Positions 28,401-35,736 of a stretch of DNA of 64,000 nucleotides are shown piece by piece (positions within the stretch are counted from its first letter, which is position 1; every line of letters starts with the position of its first letter). The translations under genes and the position numbers were made by a program. The DNA comes from Burkholderia anthina. Its GTDB lineage: Bacteria > Pseudomonadota > Gammaproteobacteria > Burkholderiales > Burkholderiaceae. The notes below the pieces were generated by a model that saw nothing but the letters and a program-made list of their open reading frames with translations, was not told the origin of the DNA and did no database searches. The stretch covers positions 62,001-126,000 of the forward strand of contig NZ_CABVLY010000013.1 in NCBI RefSeq assembly GCF_902498995.1. The letters run 5' to 3'.

Positions 28401-30900
28401 GACGTCGACTGCGACGAGCGTTGGTTCGCTGTCGACGGGCCTGAGCACGACCAACGATACGATCACGAGCCTGTCGACGTCGACGGCCACGAGTGTCGGT
28501 TCGTTGTCGACGGGCCTGAGCACGACGAACGACACGGTAACGAGCCTGTCGACCTCGACGGCCACGAGCGTCGGTTCGCTGTCGACGGGCTTGAGCACGA
28601 CGAACGATACGGTGACGAGCCTGTCGACCTCGACGGCGACGAGCGTTGGCTCACTGTCGACGGGCCTGAGCACGACCAACGATACGGTGACGAGTCTGTC
28701 GACCTCGACCGCGACGAGCGTTGGTTCGCTGTCGACGGGCTTGAGCACGACGAACGATACGGTGACGAGCCTGTCGACGTCGACTGCGACGAGCGTCGGT
28801 TCGTTGTCGACGGGCCTGAGCACGACCAACGACACGGTCACGAGCTTGTCGACGTCGACGGCTGAGGGCGTTGGCTCGCTGTCAACCGGTCTGAGCACGA
28901 CGAATGACACAGTGGCGAGCCTGTCGACGTCGACGGCAACGAGTGTTGGTTCGCTGTCGACGGGTCTGAGCACGACGAATGACGCGGTGACGAGTCTGTC
29001 GACCTCGACGTCCACGAGCGTCGGTTCGCTGTCGACGGGTCTGAGTACGACGAACGACACGGTGACGAGCCTGTCGACGTCGACCGCGACAAGCGTTGAT
29101 TCGTTGTCGACGGGTCTGAGCACGACCAACGATACGGTGACGAGCCTGTCGACCTCGACCGCGACGAGCGTCGGTTCGCTGTCGACGGGTCTGAGCACGA
29201 CGAATGACACGGTCACGAGCTTGTCGACGTCGACCGCCACGAGCGTTGGCTCGCTGTCGACGGGTCTGAGCATGACCAACGACACGATCACGAGCCTGTC
29301 GACCTCGACGGCCACGAGCGTCGGTTCGCTGTCGACGGGTCTGAGCACGACGAACGACACGATCACGAGTCTGTCGACCTCGACTGCGACGAGCGTTGGC
29401 TCGCTGTCGACGGGTCTGAGCACGACCAACGACACGGTGACGAGCCTGTCGACGTCGACGGCCACGAGCGTCGGTTCGCTGTCGACGGGTCTGAGCACGA
29501 CGAACGATACGGTGACGAGCCTGTCGACGTCGACCGCGACGAGCGTTGGCTCGCTGTCGACGGGTCTGAGCACGACGAACGACACGGTCACGAGCCTGTC
29601 GACGTCGACGGCAACGAGCGTCGGTTCGTTGTCGACGGGCCTGAGCACGACGAACGACACGATCACGAGTCTGTCGACGTCGACCGAAGCCGGCCTCGGC
29701 TCGCTGTCGACCGGCCTCAGCACCGTAACCGGTTCGGTCAGCAGCCTGAGTACGAGCCTGTCCAGTATCCAGGCAGCAGTCGGCAATACCGTGTCGTACG
29801 ACAGCGCGGCGATGGACAGCGTGACGCTTGGCGGCGTGGGGGCGGCCGCGGCGGTGCGTCTGACGAACGTCGCGGCGGGCGATCTGTCCGCGACCAGCAC
29901 CGATGCGGTGAACGGCAGTCAGCTGTATGCGCTGCAGAGCCAGTACGACGCGCTCGGCACGCAGGTTTCGGCGATCAACACGACGATCGCCGCGATGCAG
30001 ACCGTGTCGGGCTCGGCATCGAACGAAAACAGCACGGCGATGGGCGTCGACTCGACGGCGTCGGGGGCAAACAGCACCGCGACGGGCGGCAACGCCACGG
30101 CGACAGGCGACAACGGAACCGCGACGGGCGGCAACGCGCAGGCAACGGGCGACAACAGCACGGCAACCGGCGGCAATGCGCTGGCATCGGGCGGCAACAG
30201 CACGGCAACCGGCGGCAACGCGCAGGCGTCGGGCGACAACGGCACGGCAACCGGCGGCAATGCGGTGGCATCGGGCAGCAACAGCACGGCAACCGGCGGC
30301 AATGCGATCGCCTCTGGCGAGAACGGCACGGCGACGGGCGGCAACGCGATCGCATCGGGCAGCAACAGCACGGCGACCGGCGGCAATGCGATCGCCTCCG
30401 GCGAGAACGGCACGGCGATGGGCGCCAACGCCGTGGCGAGCGGAGCGAACAGCACCGCGATCGGCCAGAACGCGACGTCATCGGGGGCGAACTCGGTCGC
30501 CCTGGGTGCGGGCTCCGTCGCGAGCGCACCGAACACGGTGTCGGTCGGCTCGCCCGGCAACGAGCGGACGATCAGCAACGTTGCGCCGGGCGTCAACGGC
30601 ACCGATGCGGTCAACGTCAACCAGTTGAATCAGGCAATGGGCACCATGCAAGGCCAGATCAACGAGGTCGCGAAGAACGCGTATTCGGGCATCGCCGCGG
30701 CGACCGCGCTGGCGATGATCCCGTCCGTCGACCCGGGCAGGACGCTGTCCGTCGGCATCGGCGGCGGATCGTATCGCGGGCAGCAGGCCGTCGCGCTCGG
30801 CGGCACCGCGCGGATCACGCAGAACATGCAGGTCCGCGCCGGAGTCGGCTTGAGCGGCAACGGCACGGCCGTTGGTGTCGGCGCGTCCTATCAGTGGTGA
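25486..30900 (+). CDS. Trimeric autotransporter adhesin (YadA-like, type Vc secretion)
   Basis: This is a 1,804-residue surface adhesin. The start at 25486 opens an extended signal peptide (NRIFRVVFDRVREAWVVVSE), then a hydrophobic stretch ending PTIAFS near residue 70. Stalk block 1 (about 200-415) and block 2 (about 470-1400) repeat a 25-residue unit, SLSTSTATSVG plus SLSTGLSTTNDTVT, separated by a neck motif (VTLGGIGAAAPVTLSNVAAG). A second neck lies near 1440-1480, YadA-head repeats of 14 residues (NSTATGGNAIASG) at about 1510-1680, and the membrane anchor with its YadA barrel at about 1690-1804, ending in aromatic GASYQW. It should trimerise, self-export and mediate adhesion or autoaggregation. 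The head repeats lie unusually close to the membrane. A terminator follows at 30968. Confidence 0.95.
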   Translation: MNRIFRVVFDRVREAWVVVSEQCSARGKRSTSVRAGDARRVGAADEHAAVFRLSALAGVVVLTSMPTIAFSNDVAYFNDGTDASCTAVTDSSGTWQANNSACQMTIGAASNQARFAAVGSSLHMVLNGNGLFLNVPMEVYGTGNLIHGSLSLFSVDGVTANALTGVANGNVAANSFDAVNGGQLFSLSTSVSTGLSTTNGTVASLSTSTAASVGSLSTGLSTTNDTVTSLSTSTATSVGSLSTGLSTTNDTVTSLSSSTATSVGSLSTGLSTTNDTVTSLSTSTATSVGSLSTGLSTTNDTVTSLSTSTATSVGSLSTGLSATNDTVTSLSTSTATSVGSLSTGLSTTAESVGSLSTGLSTTNDTVTSLSTSTATSVGSLSTGLSTTNDTVTSLSTSTATSVGSLSTGLSATNVTMTSLSTVVSNSVQYDDATHAKVTLGGIGAAAPVTLSNVAAGVDSTDAVNMGQLTSLSTATSTSVGSLSTGLSTTNDTVTSLSTSTATSVGSLSTGLSTTNDTVTSLSTSTATSVGSLSTGLSTTNDTVTSLSTSTAEGVGSLSTGLSTTNDTVTSLSTSTATSVGSLSTGLSTTNDTITSLSTSTATSVGSLSTGLSTTNDTVTSLSTSTATSVGSLSTGLSTTNDTITSLSTSTATSVGSLSTGLSTTNDTVTSLSTSTATSVGSLSTGLSTTNDTVTSLSTSTATSVGSLSTGLSTTNDTVTSLSTSTATSVGSLSTGLSTTNDTVTSLSTSTATSVGSLSTGLSTTNDTVTSLSTSTATSVGSLSTGLSTTNDTVTSLLTSTATSVGSLSTGLSTTNDTVASLSTSTATSVGSLSTGLSTTNDMVTSLSTSTATSVGSLSTGLSTTNDTVTSLSTSTAEGVGSLSTGLSTTNDTITSLSTSTATSVGSLSTGLSTTNDTVTSLSTSTATSVGSLSTGLSTTNDTVTSLSTSTATSVGSLSTGLSTTNDTVTSLSTSTATSVGSLSTGLSTTNDTITSLSTSTATSVGSLSTGLSTTNDTVTSLSTSTATSVGSLSTGLSTTNDTVTSLSTSTATSVGSLSTGLSTTNDTVTSLSTSTATSVGSLSTGLSTTNDTVTSLSTSTATSVGSLSTGLSTTNDTVTSLSTSTAEGVGSLSTGLSTTNDTVASLSTSTATSVGSLSTGLSTTNDAVTSLSTSTSTSVGSLSTGLSTTNDTVTSLSTSTATSVDSLSTGLSTTNDTVTSLSTSTATSVGSLSTGLSTTNDTVTSLSTSTATSVGSLSTGLSMTNDTITSLSTSTATSVGSLSTGLSTTNDTITSLSTSTATSVGSLSTGLSTTNDTVTSLSTSTATSVGSLSTGLSTTNDTVTSLSTSTATSVGSLSTGLSTTNDTVTSLSTSTATSVGSLSTGLSTTNDTITSLSTSTEAGLGSLSTGLSTVTGSVSSLSTSLSSIQAAVGNTVSYDSAAMDSVTLGGVGAAAAVRLTNVAAGDLSATSTDAVNGSQLYALQSQYDALGTQVSAINTTIAAMQTVSGSASNENSTAMGVDSTASGANSTATGGNATATGDNGTATGGNAQATGDNSTATGGNALASGGNSTATGGNAQASGDNGTATGGNAVASGSNSTATGGNAIASGENGTATGGNAIASGSNSTATGGNAIASGENGTAMGANAVASGANSTAIGQNATSSGANSVALGAGSVASAPNTVSVGSPGNERTISNVAPGVNGTDAVNVNQLNQAMGTMQGQINEVAKNAYSGIAAATALAMIPSVDPGRTLSVGIGGGSYRGQQAVALGGTARITQNMQVRAGVGLSGNGTAVGVGASYQW
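26083..26735 (+). repeat. Stalk repeat block 1: 75-bp coding minisatellite
   Basis: About nine copies of a 75-bp unit encode SLSTSTATSVG followed by SLSTGLSTTNDTVT. One unit is shortened (reading STTAESVG), and differences between copies are mostly synonymous third-base changes. GTCGAC occurs about twice per unit. The block ends at a YadA-type neck segment. Confidence 0.92.
26891..29690 (+). repeat. Stalk repeat block 2: about 37 copies of the 75-bp unit
   Basis: This 2.8-kb block repeats the same 75-bp unit with high nucleotide identity. A variant reading STAEGVG recurs at about 27135, 28110 and 28860, giving hints of larger duplicated blocks about 1 kb apart. Other units differ by single residues (SLLTST, STSTSVG, LSMTND). 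Such arrays can gain or lose units by recombination and are easily collapsed by assembly. Confidence 0.92.
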
Positions 30901-30967
30901 TCGCCCGCCCCGCCCGCGGCGGGGCGACCGCGGCAGCAGGCAGATGCCGCGGCTCGGGCTGCTGACG

Positions 30968-31003
30968 AACCCCGCGTTTTTCGAAACGCGGGGTTTCGTT
31001 TTT
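30968..31003 (+). terminator. Strong rho-independent terminator after the adhesin gene
   Basis: A 12-bp perfect stem (30968-30979 with 30984-30995), beginning AACCCCGCG, closes on a TTCG tetraloop and is followed by TCGTTTTT. It lies 67 bp after the adhesin stop. Confidence 0.92.
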
Positions 31004-31048
31004 CCGGAACCCGGGCGGGAGGCGGCCGCATCGGTCATCTCGGCCAGG

Positions 31049-31059
31049 AAGTATAGACA
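31049..31059. promoter_or_regulatory. Possible HutC site, distal to hisJ
   Basis: AAGTATAGACA is identical to the 11 bases at 20118-20128 in front of hutC and has similar flanks (GGCC before, CG-rich after). It lies 278 bp upstream of the hisJ start. Confidence 0.35.
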
Positions 31060-31224
31060 GGCTCGCCGACCGTGCCGCCAGCCGGCCTGCGCACCGGGAA
31101 AGCCGGAATTCAGCGCGGCGTAATCTGTAATTAATTGAAATGCATGACTATTCCTGACCCACGGTCATAATCCGCCGACAATTAGAGATAAACACGGATT
31201 GCTGGCACCGGCCCGGAAAAGGCA

Positions 31225-31242
31225 AAGTTGTATGTACAACTT
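31225..31242. promoter_or_regulatory. Perfect GntR/HutC-type palindrome upstream of hisJ
   Basis: AAGTTGTA and TACAACTT form perfect 8-bp arms around TG. The TTGTATGTACAA core is the form expected for HutC-type GntR operators. It lies 95 bp upstream of the hisJ start, suitably placed for repression by the HutC-type protein encoded at 19317-20012. Confidence 0.65.
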
Positions 31243-31336
31243 GGGTGCCGTCAAACGGACGGCTCCCGGGTTGGAAGGGTTCACGGCGGCGACGCCCGGC
31301 GGGACCCGCGCCCAGTTTGCCTATGACAGGAACGCC

Positions 31337-32110
31337 ATGAAGAAACTCGCGCTCAGTATTGCCCTTGCCTGCATCGCGGTCGGTGCCCACGCCAAGGATT
31401 GGTCGACGATCCGGTTCGGCGTCGACGCCAGCTATCCGCCGTTCGAGTCGAAGGACGCAAGCGGCAAGGTCGTCGGCTTCGACGTCGATCTCGGCAACGA
31501 AATCTGCGCGCGCCTGAAGGCGAAATGCGTGTGGGTCGAGAACGACTTCGACGGGATGATCCCGGCGCTGAAGGCGAAGAAGTTCGACGGCGTGCTGTCG
31601 TCGATGTCGATGACGCCGGCGCGCGCCGAGCAGATCGCGTTCTCCGACAAGCTGTTCAACACGCCGACGCGCCTCGTCGCGAAGAAGGGCTCGAATCTCC
31701 AGCCGACGGCCGAATCGCTGAAGGGCAAATCGGTCGGCGTCGAGCAGGGCACGATCCAGGAAACCTATGCGAAGACCTACTGGGCGCCGAAGGGCGTGCA
31801 GGTCGTGCCGTATCAGAACCAGGACGGCGTGTACCAGGACCTGATGTCCGGCCGTCTCGACGCCGCGCTGCAGGACGCGGTGCAGGCCGACCTCGGTTTC
31901 CTGAAGACGTCGCGCGGCGCGAACTTCCAGTTCGCGGGCGGCGACATCGACGATCCGAAGACGCTCGGCAACGGCGCCGGCATCGGGCTGCGCAAGGACG
32001 ACGCCGACCTGAAGGCGAAGCTCGACCACGCGATCGCCGACATCATCAAGGACGGCACGTACAAGAAGCTCGAGAAGAAGTACTTCGCATTCGACGTCTA
32101 CGGCGGCTGA
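31337..32110 (+). CDS. hisJ: ABC transporter periplasmic basic amino acid (histidine/lysine/arginine) binding protein
   Basis: This 257-residue protein has a Sec signal peptide (MKKLALSIALACIAVGAHAK, cleavage after AHA near residue 19). The solute-binding domain of the polar amino acid family (SBP_bac_3) includes FGVDASYPPFESKDASGKVV, GFDVDLGNEIC and SSMSMTPARAEQIAFSDK, the HisJ/ArgT signature. It should capture histidine, lysine or arginine in the periplasm. The start at 31337 follows ACAGGAA. The permease and ATPase genes follow on the same strand (32244-34486). A HutC-type operator 95 bp upstream points towards histidine as the physiological cargo; that is inferred. Confidence 0.88.
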   Translation: MKKLALSIALACIAVGAHAKDWSTIRFGVDASYPPFESKDASGKVVGFDVDLGNEICARLKAKCVWVENDFDGMIPALKAKKFDGVLSSMSMTPARAEQIAFSDKLFNTPTRLVAKKGSNLQPTAESLKGKSVGVEQGTIQETYAKTYWAPKGVQVVPYQNQDGVYQDLMSGRLDAALQDAVQADLGFLKTSRGANFQFAGGDIDDPKTLGNGAGIGLRKDDADLKAKLDHAIADIIKDGTYKKLEKKYFAFDVYGG

Positions 32111-32243
32111 CCGTCCATGCGGCGCGCATCGGCCACGGCGCGCGCCGCATCGGTTCCCGGGTGCCACTTGCTTCGCATGGTGCGTCTGGCTTGATGAGTG
32201 GACGGCATCAGGTCGTGCGCAGATATCGTTTGATGCGTGGTTA

Positions 32244-32975
32244 ATGGCTATTGACAATCCAGCCACATCGTTCTGGACCCCTTACATGATCTTCCAAGGA
32301 TTTGGCCCGCTGCTGTGGGCCGGCACGGTCGAGACCGTGAAGCTCGCGGTGTTGTCGCTGGCCGCGTCGCTCATACTGGGTCTCGCCGGCGCCGCCGCGA
32401 AACTGTCGACCAACCGCGTGCTGAAGTCGGTCGGCACGTTCTACACGACGCTGATCCGCGCGGTGCCCGACCTCGTGCTGATGCTGCTGCTGTTCTACGG
32501 GATCCAGATCCTGTTGAACAACGTGACCGACATGCTGGGCTGGGACCAGATCGACATCGATCCGTTCGTCGCCGGCGTGATCACGCTCGGCTTCATCTAC
32601 GGCGCGTACTTCACCGAGACGTTTCGCGGCGCGTTCCTCGCGGTGCCGCGCGGCCAGCTGGAAGCGGGCTTCGCATACGGGATGAGCGGCTGGCGCGTGT
32701 TCCACCGGATCCTGTTCCCGCAGATGATGCGCTTCGCGCTGCCGGGCATCGGCAACAACTGGCAGGTGCTCGTGAAGGCCACCGCGCTGGTGTCGATCAT
32801 CGGCCTTGCCGACGTGGTGAAGGCGTCGCAGGACGCCGGCAAGAGCACGCTCGATTTCTTCTTCTTCACGCTCGCGGCCGGCGCGATCTACCTCGCGATC
32901 ACGACGGTGTCGAACGTCGTGCTGCACCACCTCGAGAAGCGTTATTCCGTCGGCGTCCGGAGGCTTGCACTGTGA
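32244..32975 (+). CDS. hisQ: Histidine-type ABC transporter permease, HisQ
   Basis: This 243-residue inner-membrane permease has five to six helices. The coupling-loop EAA motif EAGFAYGMSGWRVFHRILFP near residue 140 contacts the ATPase. NNVTDMLGWDQIDIDPFVAG near 95 is typical of HisQ-type permeases for basic amino acids. It sits between the binding-protein and HisM genes; its TGA overlaps the GTG start of hisM, showing translational coupling. The 133-bp gap after hisJ holds no obvious gene. Confidence 0.88.
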   Translation: MAIDNPATSFWTPYMIFQGFGPLLWAGTVETVKLAVLSLAASLILGLAGAAAKLSTNRVLKSVGTFYTTLIRAVPDLVLMLLLFYGIQILLNNVTDMLGWDQIDIDPFVAGVITLGFIYGAYFTETFRGAFLAVPRGQLEAGFAYGMSGWRVFHRILFPQMMRFALPGIGNNWQVLVKATALVSIIGLADVVKASQDAGKSTLDFFFFTLAAGAIYLAITTVSNVVLHHLEKRYSVGVRRLAL

Positions 32976-33685
32976 TCGAAATCATCAGCCAGTACTGGCA
33001 AAACTATCTGTACACCGACGGCTACCGCTTCAGCGGCCTCGCGATCACGCTGTGGCTGCTGGTCGTGTCGATCGCGCTCGGCTTCGCGCTGGCCGTGCCG
33101 CTCGCGATCGCGCGCGCGTCGTCGAACCGCTGGATCTCCGGCCCGGTGTGGCTCTATACGTACGTATTCCGCGGCACGCCGCTCTACGTGCAGCTGCTGA
33201 TGTGCTACACCGGCATCTACAGCCTGCAGGTCGTGCACAACCACGTGCTGCTCGACACGTTCTTCCGCAACGCGATGAACTGCACGCTGCTCGCGTTCGT
33301 GCTGAACGAATGCGCGTATGCGACGGAGATTTTCGCGGGGGCGATCAAGGCGACGGCGGCCGGCGAGATCGAGGCCGGCATGGCCTACGGGATGTCGCGC
33401 TTCAAGCTCTATACGCGCATCATCCTGCCGTCCGCGCTGCGCCGCTCGCTGCCGAGCTACAGCAACGAAGTGATCCTGATGCTGCACGCGACGACGCTCG
33501 CGTTCACCGCGACCGTGCCCGACATCCTGAAGGTCACGCGCGACGTCAATTCCGCGACGTACATGTCGTTCCAGGCCTACGGCGTCGCAGCCGTGCTGTA
33601 CGCCATCGTCGTGTTCACGCTCATCTGGGCATTCCGCAAGCTCGAGACGCGCTGGCTCGCGTACCTCTCGCCGCGTGGCCACTAA
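32972..33685 (+). CDS. hisM: Histidine-type ABC transporter permease, HisM
   Basis: This 237-residue permease starts at a GTG (32972) that overlaps the hisQ stop as GTGA. It has about five membrane helices, FRGTPLYVQLLMCYTGIYSL near residue 70 and the EAA loop EAGMAYGMSRFKLYTRIILP near 150. HisM pairs with HisQ to form the translocation channel. The coupled GTG start is chosen because the frame has no other start before the first helix. Confidence 0.88.
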   Translation: MIEIISQYWQNYLYTDGYRFSGLAITLWLLVVSIALGFALAVPLAIARASSNRWISGPVWLYTYVFRGTPLYVQLLMCYTGIYSLQVVHNHVLLDTFFRNAMNCTLLAFVLNECAYATEIFAGAIKATAAGEIEAGMAYGMSRFKLYTRIILPSALRRSLPSYSNEVILMLHATTLAFTATVPDILKVTRDVNSATYMSFQAYGVAAVLYAIVVFTLIWAFRKLETRWLAYLSPRGH

Positions 33686-33718
33686 CGCATTCGCAAGATT
33701 CGCAACGAAGGACCAAGC

Positions 33719-34486
33719 ATGTACAAGCTCACCGTTGAAAACCTCCACAAGAAGTTCGGCGACAACGAAGTGTTGAAGGGCGTGTCGATGAAGGCGAAGG
33801 CCGGCGACGTGATCAGCATCATCGGCTCGAGCGGCTCCGGCAAGAGCACGTTCCTGCGCTGCATCAACTTCCTCGAACAGCCGTGCTCGGGGCAGATCAC
33901 GATCGGCAGCGAGCCGATCCAGACCGCGCGCGACCGCAACGGCTCGCTGCGCGTGGCCGACCAGAAGCAGTTGCAGCGGATGCGCACGAAGCTGTCGATG
34001 GTGTTCCAGCACTTCAATCTGTGGGCGCACATGACGGTGCTCGAGAACGTCATCGAGGCACCGATGGCCGTGCTCGGGGTCGGCAAGGACGAAGCCATCG
34101 CGCGGGCCCGGAAATATCTGGAGAAGGTCGGCTTGCCGACGCGCGTCGAGAGCATGTATCCGTCGCACCTGTCGGGCGGCCAGCAACAGCGCGTGGCGAT
34201 CGCGCGGGCGCTCGCGATGGAGCCCGAGGTGATGCTGTTCGACGAGCCGACCTCGGCGCTCGATCCGGAACTGGTCGGCGAAGTGCTGAAGGTGATGCAG
34301 AAGCTCGCCGAGGAAGGCCGCACGATGGTCGTCGTCACGCACGAAATGGGTTTCGCGCGCAACGTGTCGAATCACGTGATCTTCCTGCACCAGGGGAAGA
34401 TCGAGGAGGAGGGCGATCCTCAGGAGATTCTGGTGAACCCGAAGAGCGAACGGCTCGGGCAATTCCTGTCGGGACGCCTGAAGTAA
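33719..34486 (+). CDS. hisP: Histidine-type ABC transporter ATPase, HisP
   Basis: This 255-residue cytoplasmic ATPase has Walker [10 protein letters not shown] (residues about 38-46), Q-loop near VFQHFNLW, signature LSGGQQQRV near 155, Walker [14 protein letters not shown] near 175 and H-loop [10 protein letters not shown]. HisP powers uptake through the HisQM pair. The gene begins 33 bp after hisM with a GAAGGA ribosome-binding site and is the last gene of the unit, since a terminator follows at 34499. Confidence 0.9.
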   Translation: MYKLTVENLHKKFGDNEVLKGVSMKAKAGDVISIIGSSGSGKSTFLRCINFLEQPCSGQITIGSEPIQTARDRNGSLRVADQKQLQRMRTKLSMVFQHFNLWAHMTVLENVIEAPMAVLGVGKDEAIARARKYLEKVGLPTRVESMYPSHLSGGQQQRVAIARALAMEPEVMLFDEPTSALDPELVGEVLKVMQKLAEEGRTMVVVTHEMGFARNVSNHVIFLHQGKIEEEGDPQEILVNPKSERLGQFLSGRLK

Positions 34487-34498
34487 GCTTGCAGTAAT

Positions 34499-34552
34499 GT
34501 GTGCCGCATGCGCGTCGGCCCGGCGCTTGCGTGCGGCACACGCCGGTTTTTT
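34499..34552 (+). terminator. Rho-independent terminator after hisP
   Basis: GTGTGCCGCATGCGC pairs, with small interruptions, with GCGCTTGCGTGCGGCACAC, and is followed by GCCGGTTTTTTG. It starts 13 bp after the hisP stop. Beyond it, to 34775, I see no further gene. Confidence 0.85.
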
Positions 34553-34775
34553 GTGCCTTCCTTTATGGCTGCGCGATGACATCCATCGTCGCGAAGTCTC
34601 CCCGTTCCTCCGTCACGAGCACGTCCGCTCGCCCCGCCGCCGAAAGCATCGAAAGACTGTAGGCATTCGATGTCAAACATCGTCAATTCAGCGCAAGCGC
34701 GGTACACCGGGATCCGTTGACCGGCGTTAAGGAGATACCAGCCGGATGACCGGCTGACCTACCCGGGAGAGTTCC

Positions 34776-34913
34776 ATGAACCGCATCGCGAAGATTCTGA
34801 CCGCCACGGCACTGGCTTGCGCCGTTCTCGTTCCGGCACTTGCCGAGGCGCATTCGCACCGTGTGTGCCATTTCGATCACCACCACCACCGCGTGTGCCG
34901 CTGGGTGCGGTAA
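34776..34913 (+). CDS. Tiny secreted histidine-rich peptide
   Basis: A 45-codon frame begins at 34776 after GGGAGAGTTCC, a good ribosome-binding site. The N-terminus NRIAKILTATALACAVLVPA is a typical Sec signal peptide with a cleavage site after AEA (residue about 25). The mature peptide would be only about 20 residues, with seven His (HFDHHHH among them) and two Cys in repeated HRVC motifs, ending RWVR. This composition suggests metal binding in the periplasm, for example nickel, zinc or copper, but I know no family. It sits 69 bp upstream of another small secreted protein gene in the same direction and may be co-expressed. Confidence 0.55.
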   Translation: MNRIAKILTATALACAVLVPALAEAHSHRVCHFDHHHHRVCRWVR

Positions 34914-34982
34914 TCGCGTAATCGCGACTTTCCTTGGGTGCGCCCGGGACGCTGTCGACATTCAGGCAAATCAGGAGAGGAA

Positions 34983-35453
34983 ATGAAAAAGACGATGTTG
35001 ATCGCCGTGCTCGCTGCCGGCATGGGGCTGTCGCTCGGTGCGTTCGCTCAGGTTCCGGCCAGCGCGCCGGCCGGTACGACCGGCCTGTGCAAGGACGGCT
35101 CGTTCTACTCGGGCGCGTCGAAGAAGGGCGCATGCGCGGGTCACAAGGGGGTGAAGACGTGGTACGGCGCGTCGGCGGCCGCGGCAGCCAGCGCACCGGC
35201 CGCGGCTGCGCCTGCCACGGCGGCTTCGACGTCCGCCGCTGCAACCGCGACGACCGCACCGGCGACGACCGCACCGGCGACGACCGCGGCAGCCGGCGGC
35301 GGCGCAGGCAAGGTGTGGGTCAACGACAGCACCAAGGTCTATCATTGCTCGACCGACAAGTACTACGGCAAGACGAAGCACGGCAGCTACATGTCGGAAG
35401 CGGATGCGAAGGCGAAGGGCTTCCATCCGTCGCACGGCAAGGCCTGTTCGTAA
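34983..35453 (+). CDS. Secreted DUF3761 domain protein
   Basis: This 156-residue protein has a Sec signal peptide (MKKTMLIAVLAAGMGLSLGA, cleavage after AFA near 22). The N-terminal mature part has a DUF3761-like motif (GLCKDGSFYSGASKKGAC, residues about 33-50, then HKGVKTWYG). A low-complexity Ala/Thr/Pro linker (about 63-108) follows, and the C-terminal part (KVWVNDSTKVYHC then DKYYGKTKHGSYMSEADA) is another small Cys-containing module. The function is unknown; both ends look like small surface or periplasmic binding modules. The ATG at 34983 follows AGGAGAGGAA. A terminator follows at 35503. Confidence 0.75.
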   Translation: MKKTMLIAVLAAGMGLSLGAFAQVPASAPAGTTGLCKDGSFYSGASKKGACAGHKGVKTWYGASAAAAASAPAAAAPATAASTSAAATATTAPATTAPATTAAAGGGAGKVWVNDSTKVYHCSTDKYYGKTKHGSYMSEADAKAKGFHPSHGKACS

Positions 35454-35502
35454 GCCGGCCGCGCGACGTACGTCGCGCGTTGCCTGCAGTCCGGCAGGAC
35501 TC

Positions 35503-35534
35503 GCGCCCCGCCACCTCGGCGGGGCGCTTTTTAT
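35503..35534 (+). terminator. Rho-independent terminator after the DUF3761 gene
   Basis: GCGCCCCGCC pairs with GGCGGGGCGC around a short loop and runs directly into TTTTTATTG, 50 bp after the stop. Confidence 0.85.
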
Positions 35535-35736
35535 TGCGCCGCCGCGCACGCGCATTCGCGCCGGCGCGCGCTTTCGATTCCGCTACACGGGATGCGCTGA
35601 AATCGGTTTCGTGATGCCGTCCGGCAACGATATATAAATTCCGATATGTCGAACATCTGAAAGCGGCGATGCGATTCCGCGCCCGCGTGCCGATAACCCG
35701 AACTGGCTCAGACCGAGCGGTTATCGAGGGTACCCC

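Noticed and set aside
26083..29690. Regular repeats that could suggest a CRISPR array
   Set aside because: Units are contiguous 75-bp coding repeats without unique spacers, and no cas genes are present.
26784..29900. A 1,038-residue open frame on the minus strand through the adhesin repeats
   Set aside because: It is the antisense of the 75-bp coding repeats, which happen to contain no stop in that frame. It has no ribosome-binding site and the plus-strand frame has the clear adhesin domains.
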